This document shows, piece after piece, positions 1 through 5,039 of a DNA stretch of 5,039 bases. Origin of the DNA: Saprospiraceae bacterium (GTDB lineage Bacteria > Bacteroidota > Bacteroidia > Chitinophagales > Saprospiraceae); NCBI GenBank assembly GCA_027031145.1, contig JALVEG010000082.1, positions 1-5,039 of the forward strand, given 5' to 3'. The notes below the pieces were generated by a model. The model saw only the letters and a list, made by a program, of their open reading frames with translations, did no database searches and was not told the origin of the DNA. Every line of letters begins with the position of its first letter. Within the stretch, counting starts at the first letter, position 1. A program made the translations under genes and the position numbers.

Positions 1-1915
1 TGCTATGACCAATGATTCAAGAAATGATATTATTATCAGAGGAAATTCACCTTTTGGATTATTGTGGAGATTAGATGGAATAGAAATTCCAAATCCCAAT
101 CATTTTGGAGCTTTTGGGACGACAGGAGGTCCGGTTAGTATGTTGAACAATAACTTATTGACAAATTCCGATTTTTTCACAAGTGCTTTTCCGGCAGAAT
201 ACGGTAATGCATTATCGGGAGTTTTTGATCTTAAAATGAGAGCAGGCAACAATCATAAAAAAGAATTTGTAGGACAGATTGGTTTCAATGGTTTTGAAGC
301 AGGAGCGGAAGGGCCATTCAAAAAAGGCGGCAAAGCGTCATATATTGTCAATTACAGGTATTCTACTTTAGGGGTATTCAATGCTCTGGGAATAAATATT
401 GGAACGGGTTTAGCCATTCCGCAATATCAAGATTTGACTTTTAAATTGAATTTTCCGAGTACAAAATATGGAAGATTTAGTCTTATCGGGCTTGGAGGGA
501 AAAGTTATATAGAATTGCATGATAGTGAACTGGCTTTAGTTAATAGTGATGATGATTCCAATTATAACTATGGTGGTGTTGATCTGGATTATGGTTCGGA
601 CATGGGAGTAATAGGATTGTCTCATCTGTACTTTTTTAATCAACATACGCGAATTGAAACTTATGCATCATTACTGGGAACTAGAGCTACAACATATATA
701 GATTCATTGAAATTTGATGACAAAGGAGGGATAATTCAAGGTTCAAATTATAAATTTTACGAATCAACCGGTACTGAAATCAAATATTCGTTTTCCACGC
801 ATTTGAAAAAGAAATTCAACGCTAAAAACAATGGTTCAGTCGGGGTTTATTATGATTTATATCGTGTAAAATATATAGATAGTGTTAAATTACACGGGAT
901 AAACAGGTTTATTAATAATTTTGATTCCGAAGGCAATATTTCTCTTGTCAGAGGATATATCCAGTGGCAACATCGTTTTAGCAACAGACTGAAATTAAAT
1001 GCCGGCATCTATTCGCAGTTGAATGGCAATAATAATGAATTTGTGCTTGAACCAAGGCTTGGTCTGAAATATAATATTAGCAATACACAATCTTTTAGTG
1101 CCGGATATGGTTTGCATAGTCAAATGCTTCCACGAATGTTTTATTTTTATCAGACACTTGTCGATACGGCTAATTTGGTTTATGATTTACCATATAAAGA
1201 TTTGAATATGGTAAAATCTCATCAATTTGTTATAGGATATGACAATCTTTTAACGGAAAATTTAAGATTCAAAGCGGAAACTTATTATCAGAGCTTATTT
1301 GATATTCCCGTAAGTACTACAACTCCCGAATATTCGACGTTAAATGGTGGTGATTCTTTTGCTTCATTCCCTGAAGACAGTTTGGTAAACTCTGCAACCG
1401 GAGTTAATTACGGATTAGAACTTACTCTGGAAAAATTCTTTTCTAAGGGATTTTATTTTTTGACCACGGTTTCACTTTTTGAGTCAAAATACAAAGGATA
1501 TGACGGAGTAGAAAGAAATACGGCATTTAATGGAAATTATGTGTTTAATGTATTAGGCGGTTATGAATTTAAGATCGGTAATCACAATTTATTATCTTTA
1601 TCAGTTAGAACGGTATATGCCGGAGGAAAGAGATATATTCCAATAGATATTGAGAAATCAAGAAAAACAAATTTTACGGAATATAAATGGGACGAAGCTT
1701 ATGAAAATAAATTTGACGATTATTTCAGAACGGATTTAAGGATAAGTTTTAAAATGAATGGTAAAAAGTTTAATCAGGAATGGGCAATTGACTTACAGAA
1801 TGTTTCAAATACTAAAAATATTTATTCACAACAATACAATCCGAGAACAAAAGGAATAAGTTATGATTACCAAACAGGCTTTTTCCCAATGTTTTTGTAT
1901 AGAATTCAATTTTAG
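1..1915 (+). CDS. TonB-dependent outer-membrane receptor, 5'-truncated by the window edge
   Basis: This is the C-terminal part of an outer-membrane TonB-dependent receptor, which imports a bound ligand using energy passed from TonB-ExbBD. The frame is already open at bases 2-4 (an Ala codon), so the Met at base 5 is internal. Numbering from that Met, residues 1-81 are the end of the plug domain: IRGN at 11-14, LDGIEIPNPNHFG at 23-35, and the plug-closing stretch at 61-81 with AEYGNALSG. From about residue 87 to 636 the protein alternates aromatic-rich strands and polar loops, as a 22-strand barrel does, and ends in YRIQF with the terminal Phe typical of barrel proteins. The signal peptide, TonB box and any carboxypeptidase-D-like N-terminal domain would lie outside the window. 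It lacks obvious SusC signatures, and no SusD follows. The substrate (siderophore, peptide, glycan or other) cannot be told. Stop is TAG at 1913-1915. Confidence 0.93.
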   Translation, partial: AMTNDSRNDIIIRGNSPFGLLWRLDGIEIPNPNHFGAFGTTGGPVSMLNNNLLTNSDFFTSAFPAEYGNALSGVFDLKMRAGNNHKKEFVGQIGFNGFEAGAEGPFKKGGKASYIVNYRYSTLGVFNALGINIGTGLAIPQYQDLTFKLNFPSTKYGRFSLIGLGGKSYIELHDSELALVNSDDDSNYNYGGVDLDYGSDMGVIGLSHLYFFNQHTRIETYASLLGTRATTYIDSLKFDDKGGIIQGSNYKFYESTGTEIKYSFSTHLKKKFNAKNNGSVGVYYDLYRVKYIDSVKLHGINRFINNFDSEGNISLVRGYIQWQHRFSNRLKLNAGIYSQLNGNNNEFVLEPRLGLKYNISNTQSFSAGYGLHSQMLPRMFYFYQTLVDTANLVYDLPYKDLNMVKSHQFVIGYDNLLTENLRFKAETYYQSLFDIPVSTTTPEYSTLNGGDSFASFPEDSLVNSATGVNYGLELTLEKFFSKGFYFLTTVSLFESKYKGYDGVERNTAFNGNYVFNVLGGYEFKIGNHNLLSLSVRTVYAGGKRYIPIDIEKSRKTNFTEYKWDEAYENKFDDYFRTDLRISFKMNGKKFNQEWAIDLQNVSNTKNIYSQQYNPRTKGISYDYQTGFFPMFLYRIQF

Positions 1916-1933
1916 TTGTATATTTATATCGTT

Positions 1934-1960
1934 GAGACTACTTATGTGGTTTTATTTATT
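1934..1960 (+). terminator. Candidate terminator hairpin 1 after the receptor gene
   Basis: Nineteen bases after the receptor stop, GAGACTAC (1934-1941) can pair with GTGGTTTT (1946-1953) across a TTAT loop, giving eight pairs of which several are G-U. It runs into a T-rich tail (TTTATTTATT). The stem is weak because of the wobble pairs, so it may only assist the second hairpin downstream. Seen by eye; no folding energy was computed. Confidence 0.3.
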
Positions 1961-1969
1961 GATTGTATG

Positions 1970-2009
1970 AGTATTGAAAGCATAATAATATTTCAGTATT
2001 TTTCATTTT
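1970..2009 (+). terminator. Candidate terminator hairpin 2 after the receptor gene
   Basis: AGTATTGAAA (1970-1979) pairs with TTTCAGTATT (1991-2000) over ten continuous positions, two of them G-U, around an 11-base loop. It is followed by TTTCATTTT (2001-2009), a U-rich tail as in rho-independent terminators. It is the better of the two candidates in this gap and suggests that the receptor transcript ends here and that the kinase gene has its own promoter. The stem is AT-rich, so strength is uncertain. Confidence 0.42.
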
Positions 2010-2085
2010 GTTATTACTAAAAATTTAACATGAGTAGTTACATATCGTTATTAATATATAATCTTCTTGCAGCAATTCAAAATGG

Positions 2086-2126
2086 GTTGTGTCCGGTTCG
2101 TTTAGTCCGGTTGATATCAAGTTGAT
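2086..2126 (+). promoter_or_regulatory. GTT-centred repeat cluster upstream of the kinase; possible LytTR operator
   Basis: The octamer GTCCGGTT occurs twice, at 2091-2098 and 2105-2112. Within and after it, GTTCGT (2096-2101), GTTGAT (2110-2115) and GTTGAT (2121-2126) fit the GTTN[AG][TG] core of the published LytTR half-site; a fourth, weaker GTT is at 2086. A perfect 10-bp palindrome, TTGATATCAA (2111-2120), overlaps the cluster. It ends 23 bases before the kinase start. Steps of 10, 14 and 11 bases are close to helical turns, but no pair has the 21-22 base spacing classic for LytTR dimers. Autoregulation by the downstream LytTR regulator is an inference. Confidence 0.3.
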
Positions 2127-2149
2127 AAAATTATAGTAAAATATACTGC

Positions 2150-3193
2150 ATGATAAAAAATAATTATAAGTACAAAGAAGATTGGGCTGGAGAAATAAGT
2201 ATGTACATCGGAATTCCAATAGTTGGATTTTTGCTCACCTTTATTTTTGTTGATGAGAGAATTAATTATTTTACAATAACTCATTTGTACCAAATCCTAG
2301 TAACTATTCTCATTACGGGAATTAATTGGGCCGGATGCCGGTATATAGTTATAAAATTGTGGAATAAATATCCATGGCACATAAAGCCTGTCAAACATAT
2401 TCTTGTTGAAGTACCTTTGATGCTTGGATTTACAATAGGTTTGATGGCACTTAGTGCTTTGGTTTATACTTACGCTTCTAAAACACCCTTTAATATGGCT
2501 GATTTTTGGCGGGACACATCAATCGTAATAATTCTTGTTTTCTTTTTGGTAAGTTACCATGAAGCTTTATTTTTTTATCATCAATGGAAAGAAAATTTTA
2601 ACAAGTCACTGAAACTTGAAAAAGAAAATATAAAAGCGGAATATAATGTGTTAAAAAATCAAGTTAATCCTCATTTTTTGTTTAATAATTTAAATACTCT
2701 AATAACTTATGTGGAAGACAATGAAGAGGCGACAAATTATATTCACAATCTATCCGATTTTCTTAGATATTCTTTAGATGAAAGAAATATTGGGGTTAAA
2801 ACATTGAAAGATGAGCTTGAAATGGTAGAAAAATATATTTATCTCCAAAAATCAAGATATGGAGATAATTTAATATTGGATATTAATATTCCTTCAAAGT
2901 ATTATGAAAATATATTGCCTTCATTGTCCCTTCAAATGCTGGTGGAAAATGCCATTAAACATAATATTATATCAAAAAATAAACCATTAGTAATCAAAAT
3001 CAAAATCGAAGATTCCGGTTATTTGATTGTAGAAAATAATATTCAAAGAAAACAAGATGCAATCTCAACCAATAGAGGACTAAATAACTTAATAAATCGA
3101 TATTCTTTTTTATCTGAGAAAAATATTATTATATCGGAAAAAAATAATAAATTTATCGTGAAATTGCCATTAGTATTACCAAAAAATATTTAA
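2150..3193 (+). CDS. LytS/YehU-type membrane sensor histidine kinase
   Basis: This 347-residue protein is an inner-membrane sensor histidine kinase of the His_kinase (LytS/YehU) family, which phosphorylates LytTR response regulators. Four hydrophobic helices are visible at about residues 18-34, 43-62, 85-108 and 123-143, followed by a charged, probably coiled-coil linker (about 145-168). The H-box at 169-184 contains NPHFLFNNLNTL, with the phospho-accepting histidine at 175; FLRYSL follows at 204-209. The ATPase domain has an N-box, LQMLVENAIKHN, at 261-272 and a late glycine motif, RGLNNLINRY, at 309-318. The first glycine box is eroded: VENN (294-297) stands where D-x-G-x-G would be. There is no separate periplasmic sensor domain, so the helices probably sense the signal. 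The ATG at 2150 has no Shine-Dalgarno sequence; Met18 (2201) is a less likely start because it would trim the first cytoplasmic segment. Its partner is the regulator at 3378. Confidence 0.93.
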   Translation: MIKNNYKYKEDWAGEISMYIGIPIVGFLLTFIFVDERINYFTITHLYQILVTILITGINWAGCRYIVIKLWNKYPWHIKPVKHILVEVPLMLGFTIGLMALSALVYTYASKTPFNMADFWRDTSIVIILVFFLVSYHEALFFYHQWKENFNKSLKLEKENIKAEYNVLKNQVNPHFLFNNLNTLITYVEDNEEATNYIHNLSDFLRYSLDERNIGVKTLKDELEMVEKYIYLQKSRYGDNLILDINIPSKYYENILPSLSLQMLVENAIKHNIISKNKPLVIKIKIEDSGYLIVENNIQRKQDAISTNRGLNNLINRYSFLSEKNIIISEKNNKFIVKLPLVLPKNI

Positions 3194-3232
3194 CAATCAT
3201 AAATTATAAAATGAAACGAACATGAATTTTTT

Positions 3233-3297
3233 TAATCATAAAATACACACACCTGTGTGCCAAAGCACTTCGGTGCGCAGCCACAAGGTTATGATTA
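3233..3297 (+). repeat. GC-rich structured element: inverted repeat enclosing a UUCG hairpin
   Basis: The outer arms TAATCATAA (3233-3241) and TTATGATTA (3289-3297) are a perfect 9-bp inverted repeat. Inside, GCAC-TTCG-GTGC (3265-3276) makes a hairpin with the very stable cUUCGg loop. It sits on an imperfect stem in which 3251-3253 pair with 3287-3289, 3254-3257 with 3282-3285 and 3259-3260 with 3280-3281, with single-base bulges at 3258 and 3286. A competing small hairpin is CACAC (3246-3250) with GTGTG (3255-3259). The GC content and dense pairing contrast with the flanks. It may be a dispersed REP- or MITE-like intergenic repeat or a structured mRNA leader of the regulator. No second copy is in this window, so the repeat label is an inference. 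Confidence 0.5.
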
Positions 3298-3313
3298 TCC
3301 GTCAGCTGACGGA
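3298..3313. repeat. Perfect 16-bp palindrome TCCGTCAGCTGACGGA
   Basis: The 16 bases equal their own reverse complement, with no spacer, and begin at the base after the right arm of the 9-bp inverted repeat. As DNA this is a two-fold symmetric site of the kind bound by dimeric proteins; as RNA it could form a stem of up to six pairs with a four-base loop. It lacks a T-tract immediately after it, so it is not a standard terminator. It most likely belongs to the same inserted element as the hairpin before it. Confidence 0.6.
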
Positions 3314-3377
3314 CATGAGAGTTCCTGAATGTATTTAAATTTTTATTATTTTTTTACAAAATAAAAATTTCAAACAG

Positions 3378-4148
3378 ATGAAAGTCCTTATTATAGAAGA
3401 TGAAATACGCGCAGCCAACAGATTAAAAAATCTAATAACCGGTATTGATTCCAGTATAGAGGTTTTATCAATTCTTGACAGTATTGACAATTCTGTCACT
3501 TGGTTAAAAAATAATCCACATCCTGATTTGTTGTTTTTAGACATACAACTTTCCGATGGTTTAAGTTTCAATATTTTCAAACAAGTAAATGTAAATTGTC
3601 CAATAATTTTCACAACGGCTTATGATGAATATGCACTCAGGGCATTTGAAATAAACAGTATAGATTATCTTTTGAAACCTATCGAAATAGGAAAATTGAA
3701 AAAGAGCATTAACAAATATTATAAACTAAAAAGCAATTTTCTAAATGACGGTTTTAATACTGAATTTAATAAAATATTATCAAATCTTTCACTTAAATCC
3801 AATATATATAAATCTCGATTTTTAATAAAGAAACCGGACTCACTGCTTGTGATAAATACCGGTGAAATAGCTTATTTTTATGCGGAAAACAAAGTTACTT
3901 TTATCATCACAAAAGACAATAAAAGATATATGGTTGATGATTCCTTGGATAAAATAGTTTTAGAATTAGACCCATCCTTATTTTATAGAATAAACAGGCA
4001 AATAATCATATCCGTAAATTCTATTTCAAAAATCAATAATTACTTCAATTATAAATTAAAACTTGATTTATATCCTAAACGTGACAATCTCAACACCGTT
4101 ATAAGCAGAGCAAAAGTTAAGGAATTTAAAGAATGGATTAGCAAATAA
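3378..4148 (+). CDS. LytTR-family response regulator (LytR/AlgR/AgrA type)
   Basis: This 256-residue cytoplasmic protein is a two-component response regulator and transcription factor. The receiver domain (about 1-115) starts MKVLIIEDE, giving the acidic pair Glu7-Asp8. The phospho-acceptor is Asp55 in LFLDIQLSDG, the switch Thr is at 80 in FTTAYDEYALRAFE, and Lys100 precedes Pro101 in DYLLKPIE. A linker of about 30 residues leads to a C-terminal LytTR DNA-binding domain (about 146-254), recognisable from FLIKKPDSLLVINTGEIAYF, the ENKVTFI strand and FYRINRQIIISVNSI at 202-216. All receiver active-site residues are intact, so it should accept phosphate from the LytS-type kinase encoded 184 bases upstream. 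The ATG at 3378 starts directly on the canonical receiver strand and has no Shine-Dalgarno sequence. Length is normal for the family. Target genes are unknown; self-regulation at the GTT repeats before the kinase is possible. Confidence 0.95.
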   Translation: MKVLIIEDEIRAANRLKNLITGIDSSIEVLSILDSIDNSVTWLKNNPHPDLLFLDIQLSDGLSFNIFKQVNVNCPIIFTTAYDEYALRAFEINSIDYLLKPIEIGKLKKSINKYYKLKSNFLNDGFNTEFNKILSNLSLKSNIYKSRFLIKKPDSLLVINTGEIAYFYAENKVTFIITKDNKRYMVDDSLDKIVLELDPSLFYRINRQIIISVNSISKINNYFNYKLKLDLYPKRDNLNTVISRAKVKEFKEWISK

Positions 4149-4153
4149 CCGTA

Positions 4154-4190
4154 TCTTGATTTCTACATTGTTATTGTTAAAACATCAAGA
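4154..4190 (+). terminator. Weak inverted repeat after the regulator gene
   Basis: TCTTGAT (4154-4160) and ATCAAGA (4184-4190) are perfect 7-base inverted repeats, starting five bases after the regulator stop codon, with a long 23-base loop. No T-tract follows directly. Just downstream, an A/T-only stem (AAACA 4195-4199, TGTTT 4204-4208) with a T-rich tail may help. Together they could end the kinase-regulator transcript, but the evidence is thin. Confidence 0.25.
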
Positions 4191-4239
4191 AAATAAACAA
4201 TTTTGTTTTATTGTCTTATAGTTAAAAACAAATAAATAT

Positions 4240-4247
4240 TATTTTTG
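4240..4247 (+). promoter_or_regulatory. Possible Bacteroidota -7 promoter element (TAnnTTTG) for the reductase
   Basis: TATTTTTG matches the Bacteroidota primary-sigma -7 consensus TAnnTTTG and lies 36 bases before the reductase ATG, a sensible leader length. A TTG at 4211-4213 could be the -33 partner, but the 26-base gap is longer than usual. In sequence this AT-rich such a match can occur by chance. Confidence 0.28.
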
Positions 4248-4283
4248 TTATCTTTTTGAAATCAATCAAACAACTATCAGTAT

Positions 4284-5039
4284 ATGGCAGAGCTTAAACT
4301 AAACAGCATAATAACAAACATAATAAAAGTATCCGATTCGATGAGAATAATCAGGGTCAAGCCTGATGAATGGAATTTACCTCCTTTTAAAGCCGGTCAG
4401 TTCGTAGTTCTGGGTTTGCCCGGTTCATTTCCCAGAATTCCGGATGCTACCGAAGAATTTAAAGAGCAGGATCCCGATAAAATGATAAGAAGAGCATATT
4501 CCATCGCTTCTTCTTCTACTGATGAATATGTGGAATTTTATATTTCACTTGTAAGATCAGGTTCTTTGACTCCGAGAATATGGAATCTAAATATTGGGGA
4601 CAGAATATATATGAGTCAGAAACCAACAGGAATGTTTACTCTTGATCAGGTTGATGAAAATCAAAATGTTGTACTGATTGCAACCGGTACGGGAGTAGCT
4701 CCTTATATGAGTATGTTGCGTACTGATGCTTTGCATAGAAAAGGAAATATCGTGATCATACAAGGTGCTTCAAACAGTTGGGATTTGGGTTATTTTTCCG
4801 AATTGAAGTTATTGAGCAATATGTTTAAGAATTTCACTTATTATCCTACTATAACCGAGCCTGATAAAGAACCTGCCGGATGGTCGGGTGATACCAGGTT
4901 TATCCAGGATATTTGGGCAGATCCTAAGTTTGTTGAAAAAATAGGATTTAAACCTGAAAAAGACAATACTCATGTTTTTCTTTGCGGAAATCCAATAATG
5001 ATCAATACTATGAAAGACCTTTTACATAAAGAAGGATTC
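4284..5039 (+). CDS. Ferredoxin/flavodoxin-NADP+ reductase, 3'-truncated by the window edge
   Basis: An uninterrupted 252-codon frame runs from ATG 4284 to the window end. It encodes a bacterial ferredoxin-NADP+ reductase (Fpr-like), a cytoplasmic FAD enzyme moving electrons between NADP(H) and ferredoxin or flavodoxin. The FAD domain shows FKAGQFVVLGLPG (35-47) and RRAYSIASS (69-77), the R-x-Y-S flavin motif; SGSLTPRIW (92-100) follows. The NADP domain has ATGTGVAPYMSML (133-145) and LCGNPIM (233-239), with an Fpr-like QGAS (160-163). About 20 residues (48-67, rich in acidic residues and proline) extend the loop before R-x-Y-S compared with the short loop I recall in E. coli Fpr. Probably only a short C-terminal tail, which often stacks on the flavin, is missing. 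ATG 4284 is the first start after an in-frame TGA at 4257-4259. No Shine-Dalgarno sequence is present. It is probably not functionally tied to the two-component genes upstream. Confidence 0.92.
   Translation, partial: MAELKLNSIITNIIKVSDSMRIIRVKPDEWNLPPFKAGQFVVLGLPGSFPRIPDATEEFKEQDPDKMIRRAYSIASSSTDEYVEFYISLVRSGSLTPRIWNLNIGDRIYMSQKPTGMFTLDQVDENQNVVLIATGTGVAPYMSMLRTDALHRKGNIVIIQGASNSWDLGYFSELKLLSNMFKNFTYYPTITEPDKEPAGWSGDTRFIQDIWADPKFVEKIGFKPEKDNTHVFLCGNPIMINTMKDLLHKEGF

Larger units (their letters stand above)
3194..3377. other. Kinase-regulator intergenic region with a composition break
   Basis: Genes for LytS-type kinases and their LytTR regulators usually touch or overlap, but here 184 bases separate them. 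Both edges (about 3194-3245 and 3331-3377) are very AT-rich, while the middle 70 bases (3246-3315) are about 54% GC by count. The middle holds the structured element and palindrome listed separately. The nonamer AATCATAAA occurs twice, at 3195-3203 and 3234-3242. No clear Bacteroidota promoter motif and no Shine-Dalgarno sequence are seen before the regulator start at 3378. Confidence 0.7.

Noticed and set aside
5..7. ATG at base 5 as the true start of the receptor
   Set aside because: The frame is open upstream to the window edge and the protein begins in the middle of the plug domain without a signal peptide, so this Met is internal.
2057..2062. TATAAT-like -10 hexamer upstream of the kinase
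   Set aside because: It lies in very AT-rich sequence without a matching -35 and does not fit the Bacteroidota promoter consensus.
2025..2219. 64-codon minus-strand open frame spanning the kinase upstream region and start
   Set aside because: It overlaps the kinase start, is low in complexity, rich in Cys/Tyr/Phe as expected from antisense AT-rich DNA, and shows no domain.
3211..3225. Four-codon frame ATG-AAA-CGA-ACA-TGA after the kinase gene
   Set aside because: Too short to support as a gene and has no ribosome binding site; it occurs easily by chance.
3246..3313. Possible CRISPR repeat, tRNA or group II intron remnant in the GC-rich gap
   Set aside because: There is only one copy with no spacer array, the fold is not a cloverleaf with tRNA invariant bases, and no domain V-like hairpin is recognisable.
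3335..3613. 92-codon minus-strand open frame over the regulator's receiver domain
   Set aside because: It lies antisense to a clearly coding receiver domain with intact motifs and has no recognisable features of its own.

Overview
This 5,039-base window is AT-rich (roughly 30% GC by eye) and looks like part of a Bacteroidota (Bacteroidetes) chromosome. The supporting signs are a plug-and-barrel TonB-dependent receptor of the Bacteroidota style, a LytS-type kinase paired with a LytTR-type response regulator, A/T-rich leaders without Shine-Dalgarno sequences before all three visible starts, and a possible TAnnTTTG-like promoter element. Genus cannot be called from the sequence.

Layout, all genes on the + strand: (1) 1-1915, the last 636+ residues of an outer-membrane TonB-dependent receptor, cut at its N terminus by the window edge. 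(2) 1916-2149, a 234-base intergenic region with two candidate terminator hairpins, then a cluster of GTT-centred repeats just before the next gene that could be a LytTR-type operator. (3) 2150-3193, a four-helix membrane sensor histidine kinase of the LytS/YehU (His_kinase) family. (4) 3194-3377, a 184-base intergenic region holding a compact, relatively GC-rich, strongly structured element: a 9-bp inverted repeat enclosing an imperfect hairpin with a cUUCGg tetraloop, followed directly by a perfect 16-bp palindrome. (5) 3378-4148, a LytTR response regulator. (6) 4149-4283, a 135-base AT-rich spacer with weak hairpins and a possible promoter. (7) 4284-5039, a ferredoxin/flavodoxin-NADP+ reductase, cut at its C terminus by the window edge.

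The kinase and regulator almost certainly form one two-component system: the kinase senses a membrane or envelope cue, autophosphorylates at His175 and passes the phosphate to Asp55 of the regulator, which binds DNA through its LytTR domain. Regulon and signal are unknown. The receptor upstream is probably transcribed separately, and the reductase downstream looks like an unrelated housekeeping redox gene.

The least ordinary feature is the structured element that separates kinase from regulator. It differs in base composition from everything around it and looks like a dispersed intergenic repeat (REP/MITE-like) or a structured RNA. No clearly new multi-gene system is visible; the genes themselves belong to known families.
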